A stretch of DNA of 23,523 nt from Pseudomonadota bacterium (GTDB lineage: Bacteria; Pseudomonadota; Gammaproteobacteria; Steroidobacterales; Steroidobacteraceae): contig JAPTUI010000083.1 of the NCBI GenBank assembly GCA_028067895.1, forward strand, positions 1 to 23,523, read 5' to 3'. Within the stretch, counting starts at the first letter, position 1; each line of letters opens with the position of its first letter. Below are positions 7,706 to 14,955 of this stretch, piece by piece. The position numbers and the translations under genes are program-made. Under the pieces are notes generated by a model, which was not told the DNA's origin, made no database searches, and worked only from the letters and a program-made list of their open reading frames with translations.

Positions 7706-7731
7706 GACAGGCCCCGTCAGGGCGGCGACCG

Positions 7732-7986
7732 TCAGGCCGTCGCCTGCTTCCGGTACGAACTCAGCAGCGAGCGCACGCGCTCGGACGGCTGGGCACCCTG
7801 ACCGACCCAATAGTCGATCCGGGGCAGGTCGAGCTTCAGCTTGGGCTCATTGCCACCGGCAACGGGGTTGAAGAACCCGACGTTCTCGAGGCTGGCCCCG
7901 CCCTGGCGCTTGCGGCTGTCCGTGACCACGACGTGATAAAAGGGCTGATTGCGCGCCCCGCGCCGGGTCAGACGAATGGTTACCAT
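7732..7986 (-). CDS. rpsP: 30S ribosomal protein S16
   Basis: S16 is 84 aa here (E. coli 82) and is an early 30S assembly protein. It starts MVTIRLTRRGARNQPFYHVVVTDSRKRQGG. It contains ENVGFFNPVA and LPRIDYWVGQGAQPSERVRSLL. The ATG at 7986 is preferred over an in-frame ATG 45 bases upstream because the family begins at this methionine. It is the first gene of the operon with rimM, trmD and rplS, so it carries the main promoter region (8048-8082). Confidence 0.97.
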   Translation of the reverse strand: MVTIRLTRRGARNQPFYHVVVTDSRKRQGGASLENVGFFNPVAGGNEPKLKLDLPRIDYWVGQGAQPSERVRSLLSSYRKQATA

Positions 7987-8053
7987 GATCTTGTCGCTCT
8001 CAAATGGCCGATCCGGACGGGCCCGCGGCACCGCCCCTCAAAAAAGAGCGCGG

Positions 8054-8082
8054 ATTCTACGGGCTTATCGCCTGATCCGAAA
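8054..8082 (-). promoter_or_regulatory. Candidate promoter of the rpsP operon
   Basis: On the minus strand TAGAAT (8059-8054) is a good -10 box. The hexamer 17 bp upstream, TTTCGG, is a poor -35. Transcription would begin near 8047, leaving a leader of about 60 bases before rpsP that starts in a T-rich run. The region is the only plausible promoter between ffh and rpsP, although read-through from ffh is possible. Confidence 0.4.
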
Positions 8083-8127
8083 GGGGTGGGCGGTAATTTT
8101 CACCCGTACCGGGGCCACAGCGCCCGA

Positions 8128-9468
8128 TCAGGGCATTTTCCCCTGCAGCGCCCCGAGCATCTGACGCAGCCGACCGCCGCGCATCTGCTTCATCATCCGC
8201 TGCATCTGCTGGAACTGCTTCATCAGGCGATTGACGTCCTGGACCTGCACGCCGGCCCCGCGCGCGATGCGCCGGCGGCGCGAACCGTCGATCAGCGCCG
8301 GGTGCAGTCGCTCGCGCGGCGTCATGGAATTGATGATGGCGATCTGGCGGCGCACGTCGCGGTCACCCTGCTCGGCCGATACGGCCCCCTTCTGGGCCGC
8401 GGTGGGGAGCTTGTCCATGAGCGAGGCAAGACCGCCCATCTTCTGCACCTGCTCGAGCTGGCTCTTGAGATCCCCGAGGTGAAACCCCTTACCCTGAACC
8501 ACCTTGCGGGCCAGGCGCTCAGCGGACTCCCGGTCGACCTGTTTGTGCACCTGCTCGACCAGGCTCACCACATCACCCATGCCGAGGATGCGCGAGGCCA
8601 TGCGCTCCGGATCGAAGGGTGCGAGCGCCTCGGTCTTCTCCCCGACACCGACGAACACGATGGGCTGGCCGGTGACCTGGCGCACCGACAGCGCGGCGCC
8701 GCCGCGCGCATCGCCATCGGCCTTGGTGAGCACGATGCCGGTCAGATCGAGCGCCGCGCCGAAGGCGCGCGCGGCATTGACCGCATCCTGGCCGGCCATC
8801 GCGTCGACCACGAACAGCCGCTCGGCCGGCTCGACGGCGCGATCGATCTGGCGCACCTCGTCCATGAGTGCCTCATCGACGTGCAGCCGGCCCGCGGTAT
8901 CGACGATGAGCACGTCGAACACCCCGCGACGGGCCTCCTCGAGCGCCGCACGCGCGATGGCCGCCGGTGCGGCGGCCGGATCGGCCGCCACGTAATGCGC
9001 CTCGACCTGCTCGGCCAGGCGCTGAAGCTGCAGCATCGCCGCCGGGCGGCGCACGTCGGTGCTCACCAGGGCAACGCGCTTTTTCTGGGTCTCGATCAGC
9101 CAGCGGGCGAGCTTGGCCGCCGTGGTGGTCTTGCCCGCGCCCTGCAGGCCCGCCAGCAGCACCACCACCGGCGGCTGGGCCCGCAGCGCAAGCCCGCTCC
9201 CGGCCCCGCCCATGAGAGTGACCAGCTCGCGGTGCAGAATGCCGATGAAGGCCTGTCCGGGGGTGAGGCTCTGGGCCACTTCGGCCCCGAGGGCGCGGGC
9301 CTTGACCGCATCGATGAACGTCTTGATGACCGGCAGGGCGACGTCGGCCTCGAGCAGCGCGATGCGCACCTCGCGCAGCGCCGCGCCGATGTTCTCCTCG
9401 GTGATCCGGCCGCGGCCGCGCAGCGTCTCGAGGGTCCGGGAGAGTCGGGTCGTGAGGGCTTCGAACAT
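8128..9468 (-). CDS. ffh: Signal recognition particle protein Ffh
   Basis: Ffh binds 4.5S RNA and hydrophobic signal sequences and delivers ribosomes to FtsY at the membrane. It is 446 aa (E. coli 453). The helical N domain starts MFEALTTRLSRTLETLRGRG. The GTPase motifs are GLQGAGKTTTAAKLA near residue 108, DTAGRLH near 190 and TKADGDARGGAA near 246, with GVGEKTEALAPF after them. The M domain ends in the RNA- and signal-binding helices GSRRRRIARGAGVQVQDVNR and a Met/Gln-rich tail. The C-terminus is slightly shorter than in E. coli. It is divergent from the CNNM/CBS gene and sits upstream of rpsP, as in many gammaproteobacteria. Confidence 0.97.
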   Translation of the reverse strand: MFEALTTRLSRTLETLRGRGRITEENIGAALREVRIALLEADVALPVIKTFIDAVKARALGAEVAQSLTPGQAFIGILHRELVTLMGGAGSGLALRAQPPVVVLLAGLQGAGKTTTAAKLARWLIETQKKRVALVSTDVRRPAAMLQLQRLAEQVEAHYVAADPAAAPAAIARAALEEARRGVFDVLIVDTAGRLHVDEALMDEVRQIDRAVEPAERLFVVDAMAGQDAVNAARAFGAALDLTGIVLTKADGDARGGAALSVRQVTGQPIVFVGVGEKTEALAPFDPERMASRILGMGDVVSLVEQVHKQVDRESAERLARKVVQGKGFHLGDLKSQLEQVQKMGGLASLMDKLPTAAQKGAVSAEQGDRDVRRQIAIINSMTPRERLHPALIDGSRRRRIARGAGVQVQDVNRLMKQFQQMQRMMKQMRGGRLRQMLGALQGKMP

Positions 9469-9498
9469 GCTGATGTGACGAATCCGGTTCGGGCAGCC

Positions 9499-9504
9499 AT
9501 TATA
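9499..9504 (-). promoter_or_regulatory. -10 box upstream of ffh
   Basis: Reading the minus strand, a perfect TATAAT occupies 9504-9499, about 30 bases before the ffh ATG at 9468. No good -35 lies 17 bp upstream (CAAGTG). The position in the short divergent gap supports it as the ffh promoter. Confidence 0.5.
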
Positions 9505-9510
9505 GGGCCA

Positions 9511-9516
9511 AGGAGG
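9511..9516 (+). promoter_or_regulatory. Shine-Dalgarno that decides the TTG start of the CNNM/CBS gene
   Basis: AGGAGG at 9511-9516 lies 8 bases before TTG at 9525. It is the best ribosome-binding site in this gap and supports TTG as the initiator, since no ATG is present near the first membrane helix. Confidence 0.8.
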
Positions 9517-9524
9517 GTCCGCAC

Positions 9525-10811
9525 TTGACCGACGTATCCGTTCCGCTGCTCGTCCTCACCCTGGCGTGGCTGCTCGCGATCATCGCCTTCTCCTCCGGCA
9601 CGGAAGTGGCGATGTTGTCGGTGAACCGCTACCGGATCCGCCACCGCGCCCAGGCCGGGCAGAGCACCGCGAAGCTGCTCGAGCGGCTCTTGCGCAAGCC
9701 CGAGGACTGGCTGGGGGCGAACCTGGTCATCGTGGCGGCGGCAAACGTGTTCGCCTCGGAAGTCGCCACCGTGCTCGCCCAGCGCACCGGCTACCGCTAC
9801 GCGGTGCCGGCCACCGGCGTGCTGCTGACGCTCGCGGTGATCGTGTTCGGCGAGCTGACCCCGAAAATCTACGCCGCGGCGCACCCGGAGTCCGCCGCGC
9901 TCAATGCCGCGCGCATCTACCGGGCGCTGGTGTTCCTCGCGCGCCCCTTCCTCACCGTGACGAACGGCATCTCCTACGGACTGCTGCGCGCGCTCGGCGT
10001 GGTCAAGACCGCGCCGGCCGGCCAGATGCTCAGCACCGAGGAGCTGCGCACCGCGGTTGCCGAGGCCGGCCCGATGATCCCGGCGCGCCACCGGCAGATG
10101 CTGCTGTCGATCCTCGATCTCGGCCAGATCACCGTCAACGACATCATGATCCCGCGCCAGGAAATCGCCGGCATCGACCTGGCACAGAGCTGGGACGAAG
10201 TGCTCGAGCAGCTCGAGCGCACCCCGCACACGCGCGTGCCGGTGTTCGACGGGGAGCTCGACAGCCTGGTCGGGGTGCTGCACATGAAGCGCATCGCACA
10301 CGAACTGGTGCGCGGCACGCTCACCCGCGAGCGCCTGGAGGAAATGGCCCGCGCCCGCGAGCCGTACTTCATCCCCGAGGGCACCTCGCTCAACGTGCAG
10401 CTGGCGCACTTTCAGCGCAACCGGCGCCGGCTCGCCTTCGTCGTGAACGAATATGGCGACATCGAGGGCCTGGTGACGCTCGAGGACATCCTGGAGGAGA
10501 TCGTCGGGGAGTTCACCACCGACCCGGCCACCATCTCGCACCGGGACATCTACGCCGAGCGGCCGGGGATCTACATCATCAATGGGGGCGCGACGCTGCG
10601 GGCGGTGAATCGGGCGCTGCAGTGGCAGCTGCCGACCGATGGACCGAAGACACTGAACGGCCTGCTGATCGAGCGGCTCGAGACCATTCCCGCCCCGGGG
10701 ACGACGCTGAAGGTCGGCCCCTACCTGTTCGAGGTCCTGCAGATCGCCGACAACGCGATCAAGACCGTGCGGGTGCACGCGCCGCAGGCGCCGAGCCCGC
10801 CGCTGCCGTGA
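9525..10811 (+). CDS. CNNM/CBS-domain membrane protein (CorB/YfjD, HlyC/CorC family)
   Basis: A 428-aa inner-membrane protein of the CNNM family, linked in bacteria to magnesium export or resistance. The N-terminal CNNM domain (about 1-190) has hydrophobic segments at 6-24, near 63-85 and 92-112 with the family signature SSGTEVAMLSVNRYRIRH. A CBS pair follows at about 205-335 (VNDIMIPRQEI, HTRVPVFDGELDSLVGVLH, AFVVNEYGDIEGLVTLEDIL). The end is a CorC_HlyC domain (GATLRAVNRALQWQLPTDG onward). The start is TTG with a strong Shine-Dalgarno. Like yfjD in E. coli it neighbours ffh, though divergently, and no ypjD is seen. Its last 53 bp overlap the end of convergent radA. The transported ion is inferred from the family only. 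Confidence 0.9.
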   Translation: MTDVSVPLLVLTLAWLLAIIAFSSGTEVAMLSVNRYRIRHRAQAGQSTAKLLERLLRKPEDWLGANLVIVAAANVFASEVATVLAQRTGYRYAVPATGVLLTLAVIVFGELTPKIYAAAHPESAALNAARIYRALVFLARPFLTVTNGISYGLLRALGVVKTAPAGQMLSTEELRTAVAEAGPMIPARHRQMLLSILDLGQITVNDIMIPRQEIAGIDLAQSWDEVLEQLERTPHTRVPVFDGELDSLVGVLHMKRIAHELVRGTLTRERLEEMARAREPYFIPEGTSLNVQLAHFQRNRRRLAFVVNEYGDIEGLVTLEDILEEIVGEFTTDPATISHRDIYAERPGIYIINGGATLRAVNRALQWQLPTDGPKTLNGLLIERLETIPAPGTTLKVGPYLFEVLQIADNAIKTVRVHAPQAPSPPLP

Positions 10812-12153
10812 ACGCCGCCTCGAGGGCCTCATCGATGCGCGCCACCGGCACCACCTGCAGCCCCTCGATGGGCCGGCGCGGCGCGTTGTCGCGCGGCACG
10901 AGTGCGCGCTTGAAGCCCTGCTTCAGCGCCTCCTGCAACCGCTCCTCGCCGTAGGCCACGGGGCGCACCTCGCCGGTCAGGCCGAGTTCCCCGAACGCCA
11001 CCAGCGTGCCCGGCACGACCCGCTCGGCGAGACTCGAGGCGAGCGCGATCACCACCGGCAGGTCCCAGGCGGTCTCCTCGATGCGCACCCCGCCGACGGC
11101 GTTGACGAACACGTCGTGCTCCTGCAGCGACACGCCCGCATGGCGGTTCATGACCGCCAGCAGCATCGCGAGCCGGTTGGCGTCGAGCCCCTGGGCGATG
11201 CGCCGCGGCGCCCCGAAGCGCATCCGATCCACCAGCGCCTGCAGTTCGATCAGCAGCGGCCGGCCACCGTCGCGCGTGACGGTGACGATGCTGCCGGCGG
11301 CCGGCTCCGGGGCGCGCGCCAGAAAGATGGCCGAGGGATTGCGCACCTCGCGCAGCCCACCCTCGGTCATGGCGAAGAAGCCGAGTTCGTTCACCGCGCC
11401 GAAGCGATTCTTGGTGGCGCGCACGATGCGGTAGCGGCTCGCCGTCTCACTCTCGAAGTAGAGCACGGTGTCCACCAGGTGCTCGAGCACCCGCGGGCCG
11501 GCGATTGCGCCGTCCTTGGTGACGTGTCCGATGAGAAACACGGCGGTGGCGCTGCTCTTGGCGAAACGCACCAGCTGGGCGGCGCACTCCTTGAGCTGCG
11601 AGACCGACCCGGGGGCGCTTTCGAGCGCGCCGGACTCGACCGTCTGGATGGAATCGACGATGAGCAGCGCGGCGCGGCGCGCCGCCGCCCGCTCGAGCAC
11701 ACTTTGGAGATGCGTCTCGGGCAGCACCTCGAGCGCCCCGGCAGCCAGGCCGAGCCGCCGGGCGCGCAGGGCGACCTGGGCGCCGGACTCCTCGCCCGTG
11801 GCGTACAGCACGGGCGCCGCGGCCGCCGCATGCGCCGCCACCTGCAGCAGCAATGTCGATTTGCCGATGCCCGGATCACCGCCGAGCAGCGTCACGGACC
11901 CCGGCACGATGCCGCCGCCCAAGACGCGGTCGAGCTCCCCGAGCCCGCTGCCGAGGCGCTCAGCGGGTGCCGCAGCGGCCGCGAGCGCCAGCGGCACGGC
12001 GGCCGGGGCGAGCGCCCGGGCGCGGGCAGCGGCCCGCGGCGCACTGACCTCCTCGAGCACGTTCCATTCCCCGCAGGCCGGACAGCTGCCCTGCCATTTG
12101 GGGGTCTCGGCGCCGCAGGCGCTGCACTGGAACACGGAACTCGCTCGGGCCAT
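10759..12153 (-). CDS. radA: DNA repair protein RadA/Sms
   Basis: RadA is a RecA-like ATPase that processes recombination intermediates by promoting branch migration. It is 464 aa (E. coli 460). An N-terminal zinc finger has CSAC (Cys10, Cys13) and CPAC (Cys24, Cys27). Walker A is GGDPGIGKST near residue 91, the RadA signature KNRFGAVNELGFF is near 256, and the C-terminal Lon-like domain includes VNAVGGVRIEET and GELGLTGEVRPV. Conserved sequence ends at about ARIDEALEAAF. The last 18 residues are an Ala/Pro-rich tail encoded opposite the end of the CNNM/CBS gene. The ATG at 12153 starts MARASSVFQC, normal for the family. Confidence 0.96.
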   Translation of the reverse strand: MARASSVFQCSACGAETPKWQGSCPACGEWNVLEEVSAPRAAARARALAPAAVPLALAAAAAPAERLGSGLGELDRVLGGGIVPGSVTLLGGDPGIGKSTLLLQVAAHAAAAAPVLYATGEESGAQVALRARRLGLAAGALEVLPETHLQSVLERAAARRAALLIVDSIQTVESGALESAPGSVSQLKECAAQLVRFAKSSATAVFLIGHVTKDGAIAGPRVLEHLVDTVLYFESETASRYRIVRATKNRFGAVNELGFFAMTEGGLREVRNPSAIFLARAPEPAAGSIVTVTRDGGRPLLIELQALVDRMRFGAPRRIAQGLDANRLAMLLAVMNRHAGVSLQEHDVFVNAVGGVRIEETAWDLPVVIALASSLAERVVPGTLVAFGELGLTGEVRPVAYGEERLQEALKQGFKRALVPRDNAPRRPIEGLQVVPVARIDEALEAAFTAAAGSAPAARAPARS

Positions 12154-12337
12154 GGATACGCTCGCACCGCAGCCGGGTGCTAGGATGTTTCAGGAACTGT
12201 GCGGCACTGCCGGCTTTTGTGACCGGGCACTCGGACTGCACGGCGCGCAATGCTAGCGTATCGCGGCTGGGATCGGGGATCGGCTGGGTATGCTCGTTAA
12301 GAAAATCAATGGTCTGCACACCGCCTGAGGGCGCTGC

Positions 12338-13162
12338 ATGGGTTTGAAGAACAAACTGCGCGTCGTCGGGCTGACCGATACCGGCAAAGTGCGCGAGCAC
12401 AACGAGGACACCATCGCCGGAGACGCCGATCTGGGTCTGCTCGTGCTGGCCGACGGCATGGGCGGATACAAGGCGGGCGAGGTCGCGAGCGGCCTGGCGG
12501 TGAAGACCATCGTTACGATGGTCCGCGAGCACCTCGAGCGGGAGAACCTGCAGAGCGTGGACGCCGGCTCGGGCCTCTCGCGCACCAGCATCATCCTGCG
12601 CGATGCCATCCACCGGGCCAACAAGATCATCTACCAGACCGCCCATACCCAGGCGCAGTGCGAAGGCATGGGCACCACGGTGGTCGCGGCGCTGTTCTTC
12701 AACAACCGAGTGACGATCGCCCACGTCGGGGACTCGCGCCTGTACCGCGCGCACGGTGAGAAGTTCGAGCGCATCACCATGGATCACTCGCTGCTGCAGG
12801 AGCTCGTCGACCGGGGCTTGTACTCGGCCGAAGAGGCCCAGCGGGCGGCGAACAAGAACTACGTCACCCGCGCCCTCGGCGTCGAGCCGAGCGTGGACGT
12901 CGAGATCCGCGAGATCCCGGTCGAGAAGGGCCAGATCTTCATGCTCTGCTCGGACGGTCTCTCGGATATGATCGAGGATGACGACATCCATTTAACGATA
13001 AACACGTTTAGTGATAATCTGGATACAGTCGCCAAGCAACTGATTCAGCTGGCCAACGATAACGGCGGCCGGGACAACATCTCGGTACTGATGGCGCACG
13101 TGGTGGAGGCCTTTCCGGCCCGCCAGAACGTGCTCGACAAGATCCGTAAGTGGTTCAGCTGA
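12338..13162 (+). CDS. PP2C-type Ser/Thr protein phosphatase (Stp1/PrpC-like)
   Basis: A 274-aa cytosolic metal-dependent phosphatase that removes phosphate from Ser/Thr residues. All core motifs are present: TGKVREHNEDT near residue 15 and LADGMGGYKAG near 37 (metal aspartates), CEGMGTTVVAALF near 108, AHVGDSRLYR near 128, LCSDGLSDMI near 206 and GGRDNISVL near 244. GAGGG-type sequence GAGGG at 12327-12331 serves as Shine-Dalgarno, 6 bases before the ATG. The FHA gene starts 20 bp after its stop, so the two form an operon. Such phosphatases usually oppose a Hanks-type kinase, but no kinase gene is in the window. Confidence 0.93.
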   Translation: MGLKNKLRVVGLTDTGKVREHNEDTIAGDADLGLLVLADGMGGYKAGEVASGLAVKTIVTMVREHLERENLQSVDAGSGLSRTSIILRDAIHRANKIIYQTAHTQAQCEGMGTTVVAALFFNNRVTIAHVGDSRLYRAHGEKFERITMDHSLLQELVDRGLYSAEEAQRAANKNYVTRALGVEPSVDVEIREIPVEKGQIFMLCSDGLSDMIEDDDIHLTINTFSDNLDTVAKQLIQLANDNGGRDNISVLMAHVVEAFPARQNVLDKIRKWFS

Positions 13163-13182
13163 CGGGGGGCGGGAGAGTACGC

Positions 13183-13878
13183 ATGGCAAGGTTGATCTTG
13201 AGCCTCGACGGCCAGGTAATGGCCGAATACAACATGAACAAGGAGCGTTATACAGTGGGGCGGCTCCCCGACAACGACGTGCGCATCGACAATGCGGCGG
13301 TCAGCGGCCACCATTCGTTGGTCATCAATATCCTCAACGACTCGTTCCTCGAGGATCTCAACAGCACCAACGGCACGTACGTCAACGGCAAGCTGATCAA
13401 GAAGCATGCGCTGCAGCACGGGGACGTGATCACCGTCGGACACCACCAGCTGCGCTTCATGGAAGACGACGAGCAGCAGGACGAGTTCGAGAAGACCATG
13501 GTGATCCAGCCCTCGGCGCGGCCCATGCAGGCGCTGCGTGCGGCGGCCGAGGCGGTCGCAGCGGCGAACGGCAGCAAGCCGGCGACGCCGGCGGCCACGC
13601 CCAAGGCCGCCAAGCTGCAGGTGCTCTCCGGGGCCTTCGCGGGCCGCGAGCTCGAGCTGACCAAGACACTGACCACGCTCGGGCGCCCGGGCGTACAGGT
13701 CGCGGCAATCACCCGCCGTGCCGACGGGTACTACATCGTGCACGTCGACAGCGACAAGCCGGACCGCTTCCCGGTCATCAACGGTGAACCGATCGGACTG
13801 CAGCCGACGCTGCTGCGTGACAACGATGTGATTCAGCTGGCCGGCGTGAAGATGGGGTTTTTCCTAAGCGGCAGCTGA
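13183..13878 (+). CDS. FHA-domain protein, one canonical and one degenerate FHA
   Basis: A 231-aa protein predicted to bind phosphothreonine peptides. The first FHA domain (about residues 2-95) has GRLPDNDVRI, the SGHHSLV loop and LNSTNGTYVNG, the residues that form the phosphopeptide site. A linker carries FEKTMVI and an Ala/Pro-rich stretch (about 115-145). The C-terminal part (about 146-231) looks like a second FHA fold, with TTLGRPGVQVAAITRR, INGEPIG and DNDVIQLAGVKMGFF, but it lacks the conserved Ser-x-x-His and Asn-Gly pattern. The ATG at 13183 was chosen because GGGAG lies 7 bases upstream. A GTG at 13150 in frame would overlap the phosphatase gene. Its stop overlaps convergent alr by 15 bp. 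Confidence 0.9.
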   Translation: MARLILSLDGQVMAEYNMNKERYTVGRLPDNDVRIDNAAVSGHHSLVINILNDSFLEDLNSTNGTYVNGKLIKKHALQHGDVITVGHHQLRFMEDDEQQDEFEKTMVIQPSARPMQALRAAAEAVAAANGSKPATPAATPKAAKLQVLSGAFAGRELELTKTLTTLGRPGVQVAAITRRADGYYIVHVDSDKPDRFPVINGEPIGLQPTLLRDNDVIQLAGVKMGFFLSGS

Positions 13879-14955
13879 TCCGGCGATCTCGAGCGGCACC
13901 CGCTCGCTGACGCTGCAGAGCAGCTCGTACGGGATGGTGCCGGCCCAGCCGGCCACTTCCTCGACGGGCAGCCCTTCGCCCCAGAGCATGACCGGCGTGC
14001 CGACGCGCACCGACTCGAGCGTGCTCACGTCGACGGCGATCATGTCCATCGACACGCGGCCGACGAGCGGCGCACGCCGCCCGGCTACGCAGACCGGCGT
14101 ACCGCTCGGCAGGCTGCGCGGCAGACCATCGCCGTAGCCGGCCGCCACGATCGCCACGCGCGTATCCCGCTCGGCGCGCCAGGTCGCACCGTAGCCGACG
14201 GTCTCCCCGCGCGGCACCTGCCGGACTGCGATCACCGAAGTCTCGAGCCGCATCACCGGGCGCAGGCCAAGTTCGGCCGCAGTGCGCTCCGGCAACGGTG
14301 AGGCGCCGTAGAGCGCGAGCCCCGGCCGCACCCACTGCCCCCCAACCGCGACCGCCCCGAAGATGCCCGCGGAGTTCGCGATGCTGCGCTCCCCGGGAAT
14401 GCCGCGGGTCGCTGCGGCGAAGCGCTCGAGCTGCTCGCCGGTCATGTGTCCGACCGGATCGTCGGCGGCCGCCAGGTGGGTCATGAGGCGGATCTCGCTC
14501 GAGGCCGGCTGCAGCGCGCGCAGGCGCTCGTAGGCGGCGCGGAACGCCTCGGGCCGAAAGCCCAGGCGGTTCATGCCGGTGTCGATCTTGATCCAGAGGG
14601 GCTCACGGTGCGCCTCGCCCGCCGCCGCAAGCAGCTCGACCTGCAGCGCGTCGTGCACCACGAGTTCGAGTCGATGCGCTCGGGCCTCGCGCAGCTGCTC
14701 GGGACTGAACACGCCCTCGAGCAGCACGATCGGCGCCTGCACGCCACGCTCGCGCAGGCGCACGCCCTCCTCCAGGCGCGCCACGGCAAACGCATCGGCC
14801 TCAGGCAGCGCGAGCGCGGTCTGCACCAGACCGTGTCCGTAGGCATTCGCCTTGACCACCGCCATCACCCGCGCCCCGGGGGCGCGCGCGCGAATCACCT
14901 CGACGTTGTGACGGAGTGCGCCGGCATCGATGACGGCGCGGATCAGCCGGCTCAC
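13864..14955 (-). CDS. alr: Alanine racemase
   Basis: A PLP enzyme that interconverts L- and D-alanine for peptidoglycan. It is 363 aa (E. coli Alr 359). Lys35 in VVKANAYGHG binds PLP and is the base for one face. Tyr255 in GETVGYGATW is the opposite base. KIDTGMNRLGF near residue 123, PGLALYGASP near 211, GYGDGLPR near 274 and GRVSMDMIAVD near 298 complete the fold. The start is GTG at 14955, and its GTGA overlaps the dnaB TGA by 4 bp, so alr translation is coupled to complete translation of the intein-containing dnaB. The end overlaps the FHA gene by 15 bp. Confidence 0.95.
   Translation of the reverse strand: MSRLIRAVIDAGALRHNVEVIRARAPGARVMAVVKANAYGHGLVQTALALPEADAFAVARLEEGVRLRERGVQAPIVLLEGVFSPEQLREARAHRLELVVHDALQVELLAAAGEAHREPLWIKIDTGMNRLGFRPEAFRAAYERLRALQPASSEIRLMTHLAAADDPVGHMTGEQLERFAAATRGIPGERSIANSAGIFGAVAVGGQWVRPGLALYGASPLPERTAAELGLRPVMRLETSVIAVRQVPRGETVGYGATWRAERDTRVAIVAAGYGDGLPRSLPSGTPVCVAGRRAPLVGRVSMDMIAVDVSTLESVRVGTPVMLWGEGLPVEEVAGWAGTIPYELLCSVSERVPLEIAGSAAA

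Noticed and set aside
7933..9528. Long plus-strand open frame of 531 codons
   Set aside because: Antisense to ffh and part of rpsP, with no recognisable motif.
9096..10832. Long minus-strand open frame of 578 codons
   Set aside because: Opposite the CNNM/CBS gene and out of frame with ffh; low-complexity translation.
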